Source: Xanthomonas sp. Leaf148 (GTDB lineage: Bacteria > Pseudomonadota > Gammaproteobacteria > Xanthomonadales > Xanthomonadaceae). Taken from it: a DNA stretch of 64,000 nt. This document shows, one piece after another, positions 26,113-35,300 of this stretch; positions within the stretch are counted from its first letter, which is position 1; each line of letters starts with the position of its first letter. The notes under the pieces were generated by a model. The model saw only the letters and a program-made list of their open reading frames with translations. It was not told where the DNA came from and made no database searches. The DNA is taken from positions 196,893-260,892 of the forward strand of contig NZ_LMOP01000010.1 of the NCBI RefSeq assembly GCF_001423585.1, written 5' to 3'. The position numbers and the translations under genes are program-made.

Positions 26113-26757
26113 ATGGCCAACGATGGGGTTAACGCACCTGCTGATATCGGGCGTCGTCGGTTTTTGACCGCGACGACGGCCGTGGTCGGTGCGGTCGGAG
26201 CAGGATTTGTTGCAGTTCCATTCGTGAAGTCGTGGAATCCAAGTGCACGTGCCAAATTGGCAGGTGCACCGGTGACCGCCGACATCAGCGCCTTGCAGGA
26301 AGGGCAACGGCTGGTCCTGGAATGGCGCGGTCAGCCGATCTGGATCGTCAAGCGCTCCAAGGCGATGCTCGATGCATTGCCGTCGTTGGACGACCGGCTC
26401 AAGGACCCCAAGTCCGAGAACAAGGACCAACAGCCCGAGTACGTGCTGAAGAACCCCGAGTACCGCTCGATCAAGTCCGATATCTCGGTGCTGGTCGGGT
26501 TGTGCACGCATCTGGGGTGCTCACCGGAAATGGTGGCCGAAATCCGGCCCGAGCCCTACGATCCGCAGTGGAAGGGTGGCTACTTCTGCCCCTGCCACAA
26601 ATCGCGTTTCGACATGTCCGGCCGCGTTTTCGACGGCGTGCCCGCACCAATCAATCTGCTGGTGCCCCCGCATCACTATGTGGACGACAACACCCTGGTG
26701 ATCGGCGTCGATCCGGATGGTGCAGGTCCGTCGACCAAAAGCACGGGGGCTGCCTGA
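26113..26757 (+). CDS. petA: Ubiquinol-cytochrome c reductase iron-sulfur subunit (Rieske)
   Basis: A 214-residue Rieske protein of the bc1 complex. It starts with a twin-arginine-type anchor (GRRRFLTATTAVVGAVGAGF) used for Tat insertion. The [2Fe-2S] motifs are CTHLGC and CPCHKS, followed by the GRVFDG.PAP loop. It passes electrons from ubiquinol to cytochrome c1. Its stop shares one base with petB (TGATG). It is the first gene of a three-gene respiratory operon. Confidence 0.97.
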   Translation: MANDGVNAPADIGRRRFLTATTAVVGAVGAGFVAVPFVKSWNPSARAKLAGAPVTADISALQEGQRLVLEWRGQPIWIVKRSKAMLDALPSLDDRLKDPKSENKDQQPEYVLKNPEYRSIKSDISVLVGLCTHLGCSPEMVAEIRPEPYDPQWKGGYFCPCHKSRFDMSGRVFDGVPAPINLLVPPHHYVDDNTLVIGVDPDGAGPSTKSTGAA

Positions 26758-28016
26758 TGAGCAATATCCTGGTTCGTACCGCCAACGGTGTGTTCGAGTG
26801 GGTCAACGAACGCGCGCCCGGGCTGATGCCCACGTACCGCAAGCACATCAGCGAGTACTACGCGCCGAAGAACTTCAACCTCTGGTACTACTTCGGCTCG
26901 CTGGCCATCGTGGTGCTGGTGAATCAGATCGTCACCGGCATCTTCCTGACGATGCACTACAAGACCAGCGCCGCCGAAGCATTCGCGTCGGTCGAATACA
27001 TCATGCGCGACGTGGAGTGGGGCTGGCTGATCCGCTACATGCACAGCACCGGTGCCTCGCTGTTCTTCATCGTGGTGTATCTGCACATGTTCCGCGGGTT
27101 GATGTACGGCAGTTACCAGAAGCCGCGCGAGCTGGTGTGGATTCTGGGCATGCTGATCTACCTGGTGCTGATGGCCGAAGCCTTCATGGGCTACGTGCTG
27201 CCATGGGGCCAGATGTCGTTCTGGGGCGCCAAGGTCATCATCTCGTTGTTCGGCGCCATCCCGGTGATCGGCAACGGGCTGACGGAGTGGATCATGGGCG
27301 ATTACCTGCCCGGCGATGCCACCCTCAACCGCTTCTTCGCGCTGCACGTGATCGCACTGCCGCTGGTGCTGTTGCTGCTGATCGTGCTGCACATCGGCGC
27401 GCTGCACGAAGTGGGCTCCAACAATCCCGACGGCGTGGATATCAAGAAGGGGCCGAAGGGCAATCGCTGGGATGCGCACAAGCCCGCCGATGGCATCCCG
27501 TTCCACCCGTATTACACGGTGAAAGATCTGGTTGGCGTCGGCTTTTTGCTGCTAATTGCTGCCTTCATCATTTTCTTCGCGCCAGCGTTCGGCGGCCTGT
27601 TTCTGGAGCACGACAACTTTACCGAGGCCAATCGGCTGGTAACGCCGGAGCACATCAAGCCGGTCTGGTACTACACGCCGTACTACGCGATGTTGCGCGT
27701 GATACCGAACAAGCTCGGCGGTGTGCTGGTGATGTTCTCGGCGATCGCCATCCTGTTCCTGGTGCCGTGGCTGGATCGCGCCAAGGTGCGCTCTGTGCGC
27801 TATCGCGGCTGGATCTCGAAGGTGGCGCTGGGCGTGCTGGTGGTGTGCTTCGTGTGGTTGGGTGTGATCGGCTCCGGCCCCGGCACCGATGCGCACGAAA
27901 CCTATGTGGGGCGTGTGCTTACCTTCCTGTACTTCGCCTTCTTCATCACCATGCCGGTGTGGACGCGGCTGGACAAGACCAAGCCGGTACCGGAGCGGGT
28001 GACGACCCATGACTAA
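26757..28016 (+). CDS. petB: Cytochrome b subunit of the bc1 complex
   Basis: A 419-residue polytopic membrane protein binding two b hemes and the Qo/Qi quinone sites. Landmarks are LWYYFGSLAIVVLVNQIVTG and RYMHSTGASLFFIVVYLHMF with heme-ligand His. GYVLPWGQMSFWGAKVI follows, then the Qo-site region with FHPYYTVKD and PEHIKPVWYY (PEWY-like). The ATG at 26757 overlaps the petA stop. Length fits the single-chain proteobacterial form. Confidence 0.97.
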   Translation: MSNILVRTANGVFEWVNERAPGLMPTYRKHISEYYAPKNFNLWYYFGSLAIVVLVNQIVTGIFLTMHYKTSAAEAFASVEYIMRDVEWGWLIRYMHSTGASLFFIVVYLHMFRGLMYGSYQKPRELVWILGMLIYLVLMAEAFMGYVLPWGQMSFWGAKVIISLFGAIPVIGNGLTEWIMGDYLPGDATLNRFFALHVIALPLVLLLLIVLHIGALHEVGSNNPDGVDIKKGPKGNRWDAHKPADGIPFHPYYTVKDLVGVGFLLLIAAFIIFFAPAFGGLFLEHDNFTEANRLVTPEHIKPVWYYTPYYAMLRVIPNKLGGVLVMFSAIAILFLVPWLDRAKVRSVRYRGWISKVALGVLVVCFVWLGVIGSGPGTDAHETYVGRVLTFLYFAFFITMPVWTRLDKTKPVPERVTTHD

Positions 28017-28767
28017 GCGCATCGTGATGTCATGGAAGTCGCGCGTGGCGGCACTGCTGTGTGGCCTGACCCTGGCCGCAGGCGCAATGGCTGCCGAAGG
28101 CGGGAAGGTGCAGCAGGCGGGCAACGATCTGGGCGACCGCGCATCGCTGCAACGCGGCGCGCAGTTGTTCATGAACTACTGCTCCGGCTGCCACTCGTTG
28201 AAGTACCTGCGCTACTCGCGCATGGCCAGCGATCTGGGATTGAGCGAAGCCGAGGTCATGGCCAATCTCAACTTCACCGGGGCCAAGGTCGGTGAGCATA
28301 TCGAAGGCACCATGCCGCACGATGCGGCGACCAAGTGGTTCGGCAAGGCACCGCCGGATCTGACCTTGATCGCGCGCGTACGCGGTACCGACTGGGTGTA
28401 CACCTACCTCAAGTCGTTTTATCTGGATCAGACCCGTCCGCTGGGCTGGAACAACCAATTGTTCCCCAACGCGTCCATGCCCAATCCGCTGTGGGAGCTG
28501 CAAGGCCTGCAGCAGGCGCAATTCGGCCCGCCCGACAAGGCCACCGGCGACAAACCGGTTGAGGCGCTGAAGCTTGGGCAGCCGGGACGTCAGACCCCGG
28601 TGGAGTTCGACCAGACGGTGCGCGATATCGCCAACTTCCTCGAGTACGCCGGCGAACCGGCCGCATTGAAGCGGCAGAGCATGGGTGTGTGGGTGATCCT
28701 GTTCCTGGCGCTCCTCACCTTCATCGCGTACTTGCTGAAGACGGAATACTGGAAGGATGTGCATTGA
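28009..28767 (+). CDS. petC: Cytochrome c1 subunit of the bc1 complex
   Basis: A 252-residue membrane-anchored c-type cytochrome. A signal sequence (AALLCGLTLAAGAMAAEGG) is followed by the heme-attachment site CSGCH. PDLTLIARVRG and LGWNNQLFPNASMPNPLWEL (Met heme ligand region) follow. A C-terminal anchor helix (GVWVILFLALLTFIAYLLKTEYW) ends the protein. It overlaps petB by 8 bp and completes petABC. Confidence 0.96.
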   Translation: MTKRIVMSWKSRVAALLCGLTLAAGAMAAEGGKVQQAGNDLGDRASLQRGAQLFMNYCSGCHSLKYLRYSRMASDLGLSEAEVMANLNFTGAKVGEHIEGTMPHDAATKWFGKAPPDLTLIARVRGTDWVYTYLKSFYLDQTRPLGWNNQLFPNASMPNPLWELQGLQQAQFGPPDKATGDKPVEALKLGQPGRQTPVEFDQTVRDIANFLEYAGEPAALKRQSMGVWVILFLALLTFIAYLLKTEYWKDVH

Positions 28768-29460
28768 GACTTGAGGGACGTGCATTGATCGGGGCGTGAT
28801 CTCCGATTAATGCCTGCACCAAGCGCATGCCTCAAGCACGTACCAAGTAAAAGGCACCAAGCTGCGGACGCCAAGCGCGGACACTGACCTATATGCTCAA
28901 GCCCCTCTCCCCACAGGAGAGGGGTTGGGGTGAGGGTAGGCTGTCAAGTGATGCATGCACGACCGGCCAATCGTTGCTGGCACGACGATGTTGATCTCGA
29001 TCACTCGCGCAGATCTGCGCGGATACAGCACGCACTGCAGGCATTCCGCAATGCGTCGGTCCGCTCACGACAGCGAAAGCACACCCCGGCAATAGCAAGC
29101 CGCATGTACCACGCGATCTGCGCAACCTGCGCAATGCTGCAGTGGCGTCAGCCAGTGGTCACACCAAGCCATACAACTCAGCGGTTCTGCCAGTGCAACG
29201 TTGGCCGCTGTGGCGCGATGTCCTGCGGGGCGCAGGCTTCACGAAGTGGCATCCAGGTGGGGGCATCGACTGCAATGCCACGCATCGGCTGGTGTCGGCG
29301 CCTGAACCTCATCGCCGCAAAGCGATATCTCCGCCAAAACGGCGCAAATCGTCTGCCATGCCTGACAAGTCGACAACGTCATCGGCTACCCGTGCATTAA
29401 TAAGCCCTATCACTCTTGGCTTTTGCGTGACGTGATTGCACACTCGAAGGACCGTGGTGA
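28768..29460. other. Long gap between petC and sspA
   Basis: About 690 bp with one short hairpin repeat (28902-28938) and no supported gene. Open frames here are Cys/His/Arg-rich on both strands and match no family. The sspA promoter is expected near its right end; no strong match was found. Confidence 0.4.
28902..28938 (+). repeat. Short hairpin repeat (type B)
   Basis: CCCCTCTCC-CCACA-GGAGAGGGG followed by TTGGGGTGAGGGT. Same layout as the type A repeats (hairpin plus a GATGAGGGT/GTGAGGGT tail) but with a different stem. It is a dispersed intergenic repeat class. Confidence 0.75.
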
Positions 29461-29481
29461 CGGTCGGCGTTGGGCCGACCG
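29461..29481 (+). promoter_or_regulatory. Hairpin in the sspA leader
   Basis: CGGTCGGC (29461-29468), loop GTTGG, GCCGACCG (29474-29481), a perfect 8-bp GC-rich stem. It ends 42 bp before the sspA ATG, so it is probably in the 5' untranslated region. No T-run follows. Confidence 0.4.
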
Positions 29482-29523
29482 CGCCGATGCGGCCGGCGGA
29501 TTCCGGTCGTCGGAGAGCCTTGA

Positions 29524-30159
29524 ATGGCGACGAGTGTGCGTATGCGGAATACCTTGACTTTGTTTTCGTCCAACGACGACGTGTTGTGCCACCGGGTCCG
29601 TCTGGTCCTGGCAGCGAAAGGGGTGACCTACGACCTAGTGCCGGTCGACCCGCAAAATCCTCCCGAAGATCTGATCGATCTCAATCCCTATCATTCGGTG
29701 CCGACGCTGGTCGAACGCGACCTGGTGCTGTATGCCGCATCGGTGGTCAGCGAATATCTGGACGAGCGCTATCCGCATCCGCCGCTGATGCCGGTCGACC
29801 CGCTATCGCGTGCGCGCCTGCGTCTTGCGATGCTGCGCATCGAACACGACTGGGTGCCGCAGGTGCAGGCGATCCAGCTCGGCAACAAGACCCAGGCTGA
29901 AGCCGGCCGCAAGCGGCTGAAAGAACTGCTCACCGCATCGGTGCCGCTGTTCAAGGCCAGCAAGTTCTTCCTCAATCCGGAAATGAGTCTGGCCGATTGC
30001 GCGATGGCGCCGATCATCTGGCGACTGGATGCATTGGAGATCGGTCTGCCCAAGGATGGCAAGGCGATCGAGGACTACGGCAACCGGATCTTCCGCAATC
30101 CCGGTTTCATTCGCAGCCTCACTGATCAGGAAAAAAAGCTGCGTGATTTGCCGGGCTGA
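29524..30159 (+). CDS. sspA: Stringent starvation protein A
   Basis: A 211-residue GST-fold protein that binds RNA polymerase and alters promoter choice in stress and stationary phase. The N-terminal half has LFSSNDDVLCHRVRLVLAAKG with VPVDPQNPPEDLIDLNPYHS, the SspA-characteristic PED.L.LNPY, and VPTLVERDLVLY. The helical half ends in KKLRDLPG. GGAGAG upstream supports the ATG at 29524. It is followed by sspB after 78 bp and comes after petABC, the usual conserved order. Confidence 0.95.
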   Translation: MATSVRMRNTLTLFSSNDDVLCHRVRLVLAAKGVTYDLVPVDPQNPPEDLIDLNPYHSVPTLVERDLVLYAASVVSEYLDERYPHPPLMPVDPLSRARLRLAMLRIEHDWVPQVQAIQLGNKTQAEAGRKRLKELLTASVPLFKASKFFLNPEMSLADCAMAPIIWRLDALEIGLPKDGKAIEDYGNRIFRNPGFIRSLTDQEKKLRDLPG

Positions 30160-30237
30160 TGTGACGGCTGTATGCCAACAGACCGACTTGCGAGCGCGTC
30201 GCCGCCGTTGCGGGCCATGTCCGGGTAAAATGACGTC

Positions 30238-30678
30238 ATGAGCGAAGATTTCCCCCGCATGACCAGCCATCGTCCGTACCTGTTGCGGGCCTTGGTTGAA
30301 TGGATCAACGATAACGGCATGACGCCGCACGTTTTGGTGGATGCAGGACTGCCCGGCGTGCAAGTGCCGGCCAGTGCTGTCAAAGATGGCCGCGTTGTGT
30401 TGAACATCGCCGAGCGCGCCGTGGTCGGGCTGCAGGTCGACAACGAGAGCGTGAGTTTTACTGCGCGCTTCGGCGGCGTCAGCTACCCGGTGATGGTGCC
30501 GATGGCTGCCGTGCTGGCGGTCTACGCGCGCGAAACCGGGCAGGGCATGGCGTTGCCGGACGACATTCCCGGCACCAGCAGCGAGCCGCCGGATCCCGGT
30601 GCACCGCCGCCGAGCACGCCTGCGCCGGATGAGCCGCCAAGCGGTGGCAAGCGCCCGCATCTGCGCGTGGTCAAGTAA
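30238..30678 (+). CDS. sspB: ClpXP protease specificity-enhancing factor SspB
   Basis: A 146-residue adaptor that delivers ssrA-tagged proteins to ClpXP. The folded domain has RPYLLRALVEWINDNGMTPH, LNIAERAV, FTARFGGV and VPMAAVLAVYARETGQGM. A flexible Pro/Ser-rich linker then ends in GGKRPHLRVVK, the ClpX-docking tail. All parts match the family. It is probably co-transcribed with sspA. Confidence 0.95.
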   Translation: MSEDFPRMTSHRPYLLRALVEWINDNGMTPHVLVDAGLPGVQVPASAVKDGRVVLNIAERAVVGLQVDNESVSFTARFGGVSYPVMVPMAAVLAVYARETGQGMALPDDIPGTSSEPPDPGAPPPSTPAPDEPPSGGKRPHLRVVK

Positions 30679-30689
30679 CAGCGCGCAAG

Positions 30690-31085
30690 ATGGCTGACCG
30701 CAGCGTTCCCATGCTGGTGGAACGCGCGCGTCATGTCGATTGCAGTGAGCCGGATGCGTCCGGCGCGGTCGATTACCACTACGAGTACGACCTCTATCGC
30801 TTCACGCAGGGTGCGCGCTGTCTTGTGGCGCGCAGCTATGTCGATACGCCCGATGAAGCGCACTTTCTCAGCATCGAAGTGGCTGGCAAGTCGCGGCTGT
30901 TGAAGCGGGCGGACATGCAGCATCCGCTTTGCCTGTTCGCACAAGCACAGCTGCGCCGCGAGGGTAAGCAGCAGCTACGCTGGTTGAGCGGCAGGGGCGA
31001 CGGTTACGAGTCGGTGCCGGATGGCGCGGCAGCTCCGATGGCCGGATCTGGCTGGAGGTCTGCCATTCGTCGCCTGATGGACTGA
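30690..31085 (+). CDS. Conserved-looking small protein downstream of sspB
   Basis: A 131-residue soluble protein of unknown function. It starts 12 bp after sspB and is likely in its operon. Features are a YHYEYDLYRFT block, YVDTPDEAHFLSIEV and a Lys/Arg-rich helical segment. There is no signal peptide, membrane helix or recognised motif. Composition and codon use look genuine. It is not assignable to a family from sequence alone. Confidence 0.6.
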   Translation: MADRSVPMLVERARHVDCSEPDASGAVDYHYEYDLYRFTQGARCLVARSYVDTPDEAHFLSIEVAGKSRLLKRADMQHPLCLFAQAQLRREGKQQLRWLSGRGDGYESVPDGAAAPMAGSGWRSAIRRLMD

Positions 31086-31323
31086 GCCACGGACAACGCA
31101 CGACGACAGTCGCGGCTAACAGCGGCTAACAAAGTGCTGCGCTCATCGCCAAGCGGGCGCGGCCGGCGCTAGGGCAGGGACCAACCGTCCACTCCGGTTC
31201 TGAGCGCGCCTTCCGCACCCACCTGGCGACTGCTCGCGACGCTGTGTAAGCCGCCATACGCTGCCATCAGGCATCAGGTAGCTGCAAGACGAAGGCGCCA
31301 GGGCAGGTGCCAACGCAGCCTGC

Positions 31324-31668
31324 TCATTCCAGCCGTTCTTGCTCCGGGTGCAGCGCACGCACCGTCGCAACCTGCGGCCCGGTGAAGGCAATCAATTGAT
31401 CGCCACGCAGCACCAGTTTGCCGCTGTGGCGATCTGCGCCATCGTAGGAATACTCGAAGCGGAATGTGCGCTCGAAGCCCAGCCATCCATTGGGCATCCT
31501 GCAGATGCGCAGATTGGTGGAGTGCACGCTCTGGTCCAGCCACTGCACATCTGCAGCACGGCAGGCATTGCGGCCGAGGATATCGGCGCGTTCGGCCGCC
31601 GCCCGCGACGAGTTCCAGAACGCGAACAGCGCAGCGCCGGCAATCATGAAGAGGATGAGGCTAGGCAT
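31324..31668 (-). CDS. DUF3301-family small membrane protein
   Basis: A 114-residue protein. An N-terminal membrane anchor (SLILFMIAGAALFAFWN) is followed by a cytoplasmic domain with SRAAAERADILGRNAC, VQWLDQSVHSTNLRI and GWLGFERTFRFEYSYDG, then GKLVLRGDQLIAFTGPQ. This pattern is what I recall for DUF3301. The ATG at 31668 begins the anchor; longer upstream forms run into repeat-rich DNA. Function unknown. It is convergent with the sspB-linked gene. Confidence 0.75.
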   Translation of the reverse strand: MPSLILFMIAGAALFAFWNSSRAAAERADILGRNACRAADVQWLDQSVHSTNLRICRMPNGWLGFERTFRFEYSYDGADRHSGKLVLRGDQLIAFTGPQVATVRALHPEQERLE

Positions 31669-31825
31669 GCCGCCAATGTGCCACGGCTTGCGGCCGATCG
31701 ACAATCGTCCGCTCGGCCCGCAGCGTTGCGTCAGCGACGCCATCATCGCCAAGCAATCGGCGGTGCTCGCAATCCCGCACCCCGCAGTCCGGCCCCAGCC
31801 ATGCCGCAACAGGGGCTGCTATCAG
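31669..31825. other. Gap upstream of the DUF3301 gene
   Basis: About 160 bp leading into the 144-bp tandem repeat. It presumably contains the DUF3301 gene promoter. No gene or hairpin of note was seen. Confidence 0.35.
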
Positions 31826-32235
31826 AACGTAGCGACCCGCTGCGAAGCGGGCGCGGACGGTACACGGGCACCAGGGTGCAAGCGCGATACATAAAAGCCC
31901 GAGCAACGGCCGCGCCCGTCGGGTGTTCCCGCTTTAGCCTTGCTTGCTCGCACCAAGAGCGGCCAGCACAACGTAGCGAGCCACCGCGAAGCGGACGTGG
32001 ACGGTACACGGGCACCAGAGTGCAAGCGCGATACACAAGAGTCCGGGCACCGGCCGCGCCCGTCGGGTGCTCGCGCTTTAGCCTTGCTTGCTCGCATCAA
32101 GAGCGGCCAGCACAACGTAGCGAGTCACCGCGAAGCGGACGTGGACGGTACACGGGCACCAGAGTGCAAGCGTGGTAAACAGGATTCAGGGCACCGAGCG
32201 TGCCCGCCTGGCGGCTGCACCGGTTTGATGGTCGC
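31826..32235. repeat. 144-bp tandem repeat, nearly three copies
   Basis: Copies start at AACGTAGCG at 31826, 31970 and 32114, exactly 144 bp apart. Copies 1 and 2 are similar throughout. Copy 3 follows them for about 60 bp (to ACCAGAGTGCAAGCG) and then diverges, though GAGCGTGCCCGCC still echoes the earlier unit. Each unit contains CACCGCGAAGCGG-type dyads. Because 144 is a multiple of 3 the reading frame stays open through all copies (SGRGRYTGTRVQA repeated), but composition and lack of a start signal argue against a protein. Confidence 0.85.
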
Positions 32236-32386
32236 GGCGTAGTCTTGTCTAGTTGCTCTAAATCGTTCACTGCCAACGCCGCATCCGGCTTGTGTGGGCT
32301 GCTGCCGACCCCCATCCATTGCTCTCTCGCCGAGTTGAATCCGATTGCCGGGCGGCCGGTTGGCGTCGTGGTGTCGGGCATCGCCC
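32236..32386. other. lhr upstream region
   Basis: 150 bp between the tandem repeat and the lhr ATG. TAGTCTTGTCTAGTTGCTCTAAATC (32240-32264 in two parts) is the most AT-rich part and a possible promoter. No operator was seen. Confidence 0.35.
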
Positions 32387-35300
32387 ATGCATCCTGTTCT
32401 GCAGCACTTCCATCCTGTGGTCGCCGCGTGGTTCGCGCGGACCTTTGCTGCGCCCACGCCGGCGCAGATCGCTGCGTGGCCGGCGATCCAGGCAGGGCGG
32501 CATACGCTGGTGGCGGCGCCGACCGGGTCGGGCAAGACGCTGACCGCGTTCTTTGCGGCGATCGATGCGCTGATCCGCGACGGCCTGGACAACGGCGGTG
32601 CGCTGCCTGACCAAACGCGGGTGGTGTATGTGTCGCCCCTGAAGGCGCTCTCCAACGACATCCATCTCAATCTGGACGCGCCGTTGCAAGGCATCCGCGT
32701 GGCCCTGGCCGCCGAAGGCCTGCCGGACGTGGCGGTGCGCACGGCGGTCCGCACTGGCGACACGCCACAACGCGAGCGGGCTCAGGCACGGCGCGTGCCG
32801 CCGCATATTCTGGTGACCACGCCGGAGTCGCTGTACGTGCTGCTGGGCTCGGCATCCGGGCGCAGTGCCTTACGGCATGTGCGCACAGTGATCGTCGATG
32901 AAATCCATGCGGTGGCGGCGGACAAACGTGGCAGTCATCTGAGCCTGACCTTGGAGCGGCTGCAGCGACTGGCCGATCAACCGATCACGCGGGTCGGGTT
33001 GTCGGCAACACAGAAGCCGATCGATACCGTCGCGCAGTTTCTGGTCGGCGTGGGCGAAGACGGCGTGCCGCCGCCCTGCGAGATCGTCGATATCGGCTAC
33101 ACGCGTGAGCGCGATCTGGCGTTGGCGCTGCCGCCCACATCGTTGAGCGTGGTGATGTCCAACGACCAATGGCTGCAGGTCTATGCCGACGTGGCCACGC
33201 TTGCGCAGCAACATCGCACCACGCTGGTGTTCGTCAACACGCGGCGCATGGCCGAGCGTGCGGCGCGGCATCTGGGCGATTTGTTGGGCAAGCAACGCGT
33301 TGCCGCGCATCACGGCAGTCTGTCGCGCGAGACGCGTCTACTGGCCGAACAACGGCTCAAGGCGGGCGAACTCACCGTGCTGGTGGCCACCGCATCGCTG
33401 GAGCTTGGCCTGGATATCGGCGATGTGGATCTGGTGTGCCAGCTCGGCTCGCCGCGCTCGATCGCCACCTTCCTGCAACGCGCGGGCCGCTCCGGTCACA
33501 AGGTCGGCGGCACGCCGAAGGCGCGGCTGTTTCCACAGACCCGCGACGAGTTGGTCGAATGCGCGGCGTTGCTGGACAGCATCCGACGTGGCGAACTGGA
33601 TGCGCTGCGCATCCCCTTGGCGCCAGTGGATGTGCTTGCACAGCAGATCGTGGCCGAAGCGGCCTGCGAGGACTGGGACGAAGATGCGCTGTTTGCGCTG
33701 ATGCGGCGCGCGTGGCCGTTCGCCCAGCTGAGCCGTGCCACCTTCGATAGCGTGGTGCGCATGCTGTGCGAGGGCTTCAGCACCCGGCTTGGCCCGCGTG
33801 CCGGGTATCTGCATCGCGATGCGGTGCATCGGCGGCTGCATGCGCGCCGCGGTGCGCGCATGACCGCGCTGACCTCCGGCGGCACCATTCCCGAAACCGG
33901 CGATTACAGCGTGGTGCTGGAGCCGCAGGCCGAAAAGATCGGCACGGTGAACGAAGATTTTGCGGTCGAAAGTCTCACCGGCGACGTGTTCCAGCTCGGC
34001 AATGCCAGCTACCGCATCCTGCGCGTGGATGCCGGGCGCGTGCGCGTGGAAGATGCCAAGGGCGCGCCGCCGAATATCCCGTTCTGGCTGGGCGAAGCGC
34101 CTGGCCGCAGCGACGAGCTGTCAGCAGCGGTGTCGCGCCTGCGCGGCGAGATTGCGGCCCGACTCGACAACGCACCGCATCAGGCAGCACGTGATTGGCT
34201 ATGCAGCACGCTGGGCTGCTCTGCAGAAGCGGCGCAGCAACTGGTGGACTATCTGGCGCATGCCTGCGCGGCGCTGGGCGCCATGCCCACGCAGCAGTGT
34301 TTGGTGATGGAACGGTTTTTCGATGGCAGCGGCGGAACGCAATTGGTGATCCACTCGCCTTACGGCAGCCGCATCAATCGCGCATGGGGGCTGGCATTGC
34401 GCAAGCGCTTCTGCCGCACCTTCAATTTTGAATTACAGACCGCAGCGACAGAAGACGCGATCGTGTTGTCGCTGTCGACCAGTCACAGTTTTGCGCTGGA
34501 AGAGGTTGGCCGTTATCTGCATTCGTCGTCGGCCGAGCATGTGCTGATCCAGGCGCTGCTGGATGCGCCGCTGTTCGGCGTGCGTTGGCGCTGGAATGCG
34601 ACCAACGCAATGGCGCTGCCGCGTTTCACCGGTGGCAACAAGGTGGCGCCGCAGTTGCAGCGGATGAAGTCCGAAGACCTGTTGGCGACCGTGTTCCCGG
34701 ATCAGGTGGCCTGTGCGGAGAATCTGGTTGGCGAGCGCGAGGTACCGGATCATCCGTTGGTGACGCAAACGCTGGACGATTGCCTGCATCAGGCGATGGA
34801 CAGCGAAGGCTGGTTGCAGGTGCTGCGCGGGCTGGAATCGGGTGCCATCACGCTGGTGGCGCGTGATCTGGCGGCGCCGTCACCGCTGGCGGCCGAAGCC
34901 TTGAATGCGCGTCCGTACGCATTTCTGGACGATGCGCCGCTGGAAGAACGCCGCACCCAGGCGGTGCAAAGCCGCCGTTACACCCCGCAGAACAGCGACG
35001 ACCTGGGGCGCTTGGACCCACAGGCCATCGCGTCGGTGCGTGAGGAAGCCTGGCCGCAGCCCCGCGATGCCGAAGAGATGCACGAGGCCCTGGTCGGGCT
35101 GGGCGTGCTGCCGGTCGATGAAATGGCCGGTGCGCAGTGGCAGCCGTGGTTGACGGCACTCGCCGCCGATGGTCGCGCCAGTTGCCTGCTGATGGACGGC
35201 GCTCCGGCACTGTGGATCAGCGCAGAGCGGATCGATTGGTTCATGCCGTTGTATCCGCACGCCTCGGCGCAGCCGCCATTGAAAGCGCCGGCCGACTGCG

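Noticed and set aside
31110-31140. GCGGCTAAC-AGCGGCTAACAAAG, similar to the MITE-like ends
   Set aside because: Only GCTAACAAA is shared and there is no inverted partner nearby, so no element can be defined.
31826-32235. Possible CRISPR array or surface-protein repeat
   Set aside because: Units are 144 bp with no repeat/spacer alternation and no cas genes. The open frame lacks a start signal and a signal peptide.
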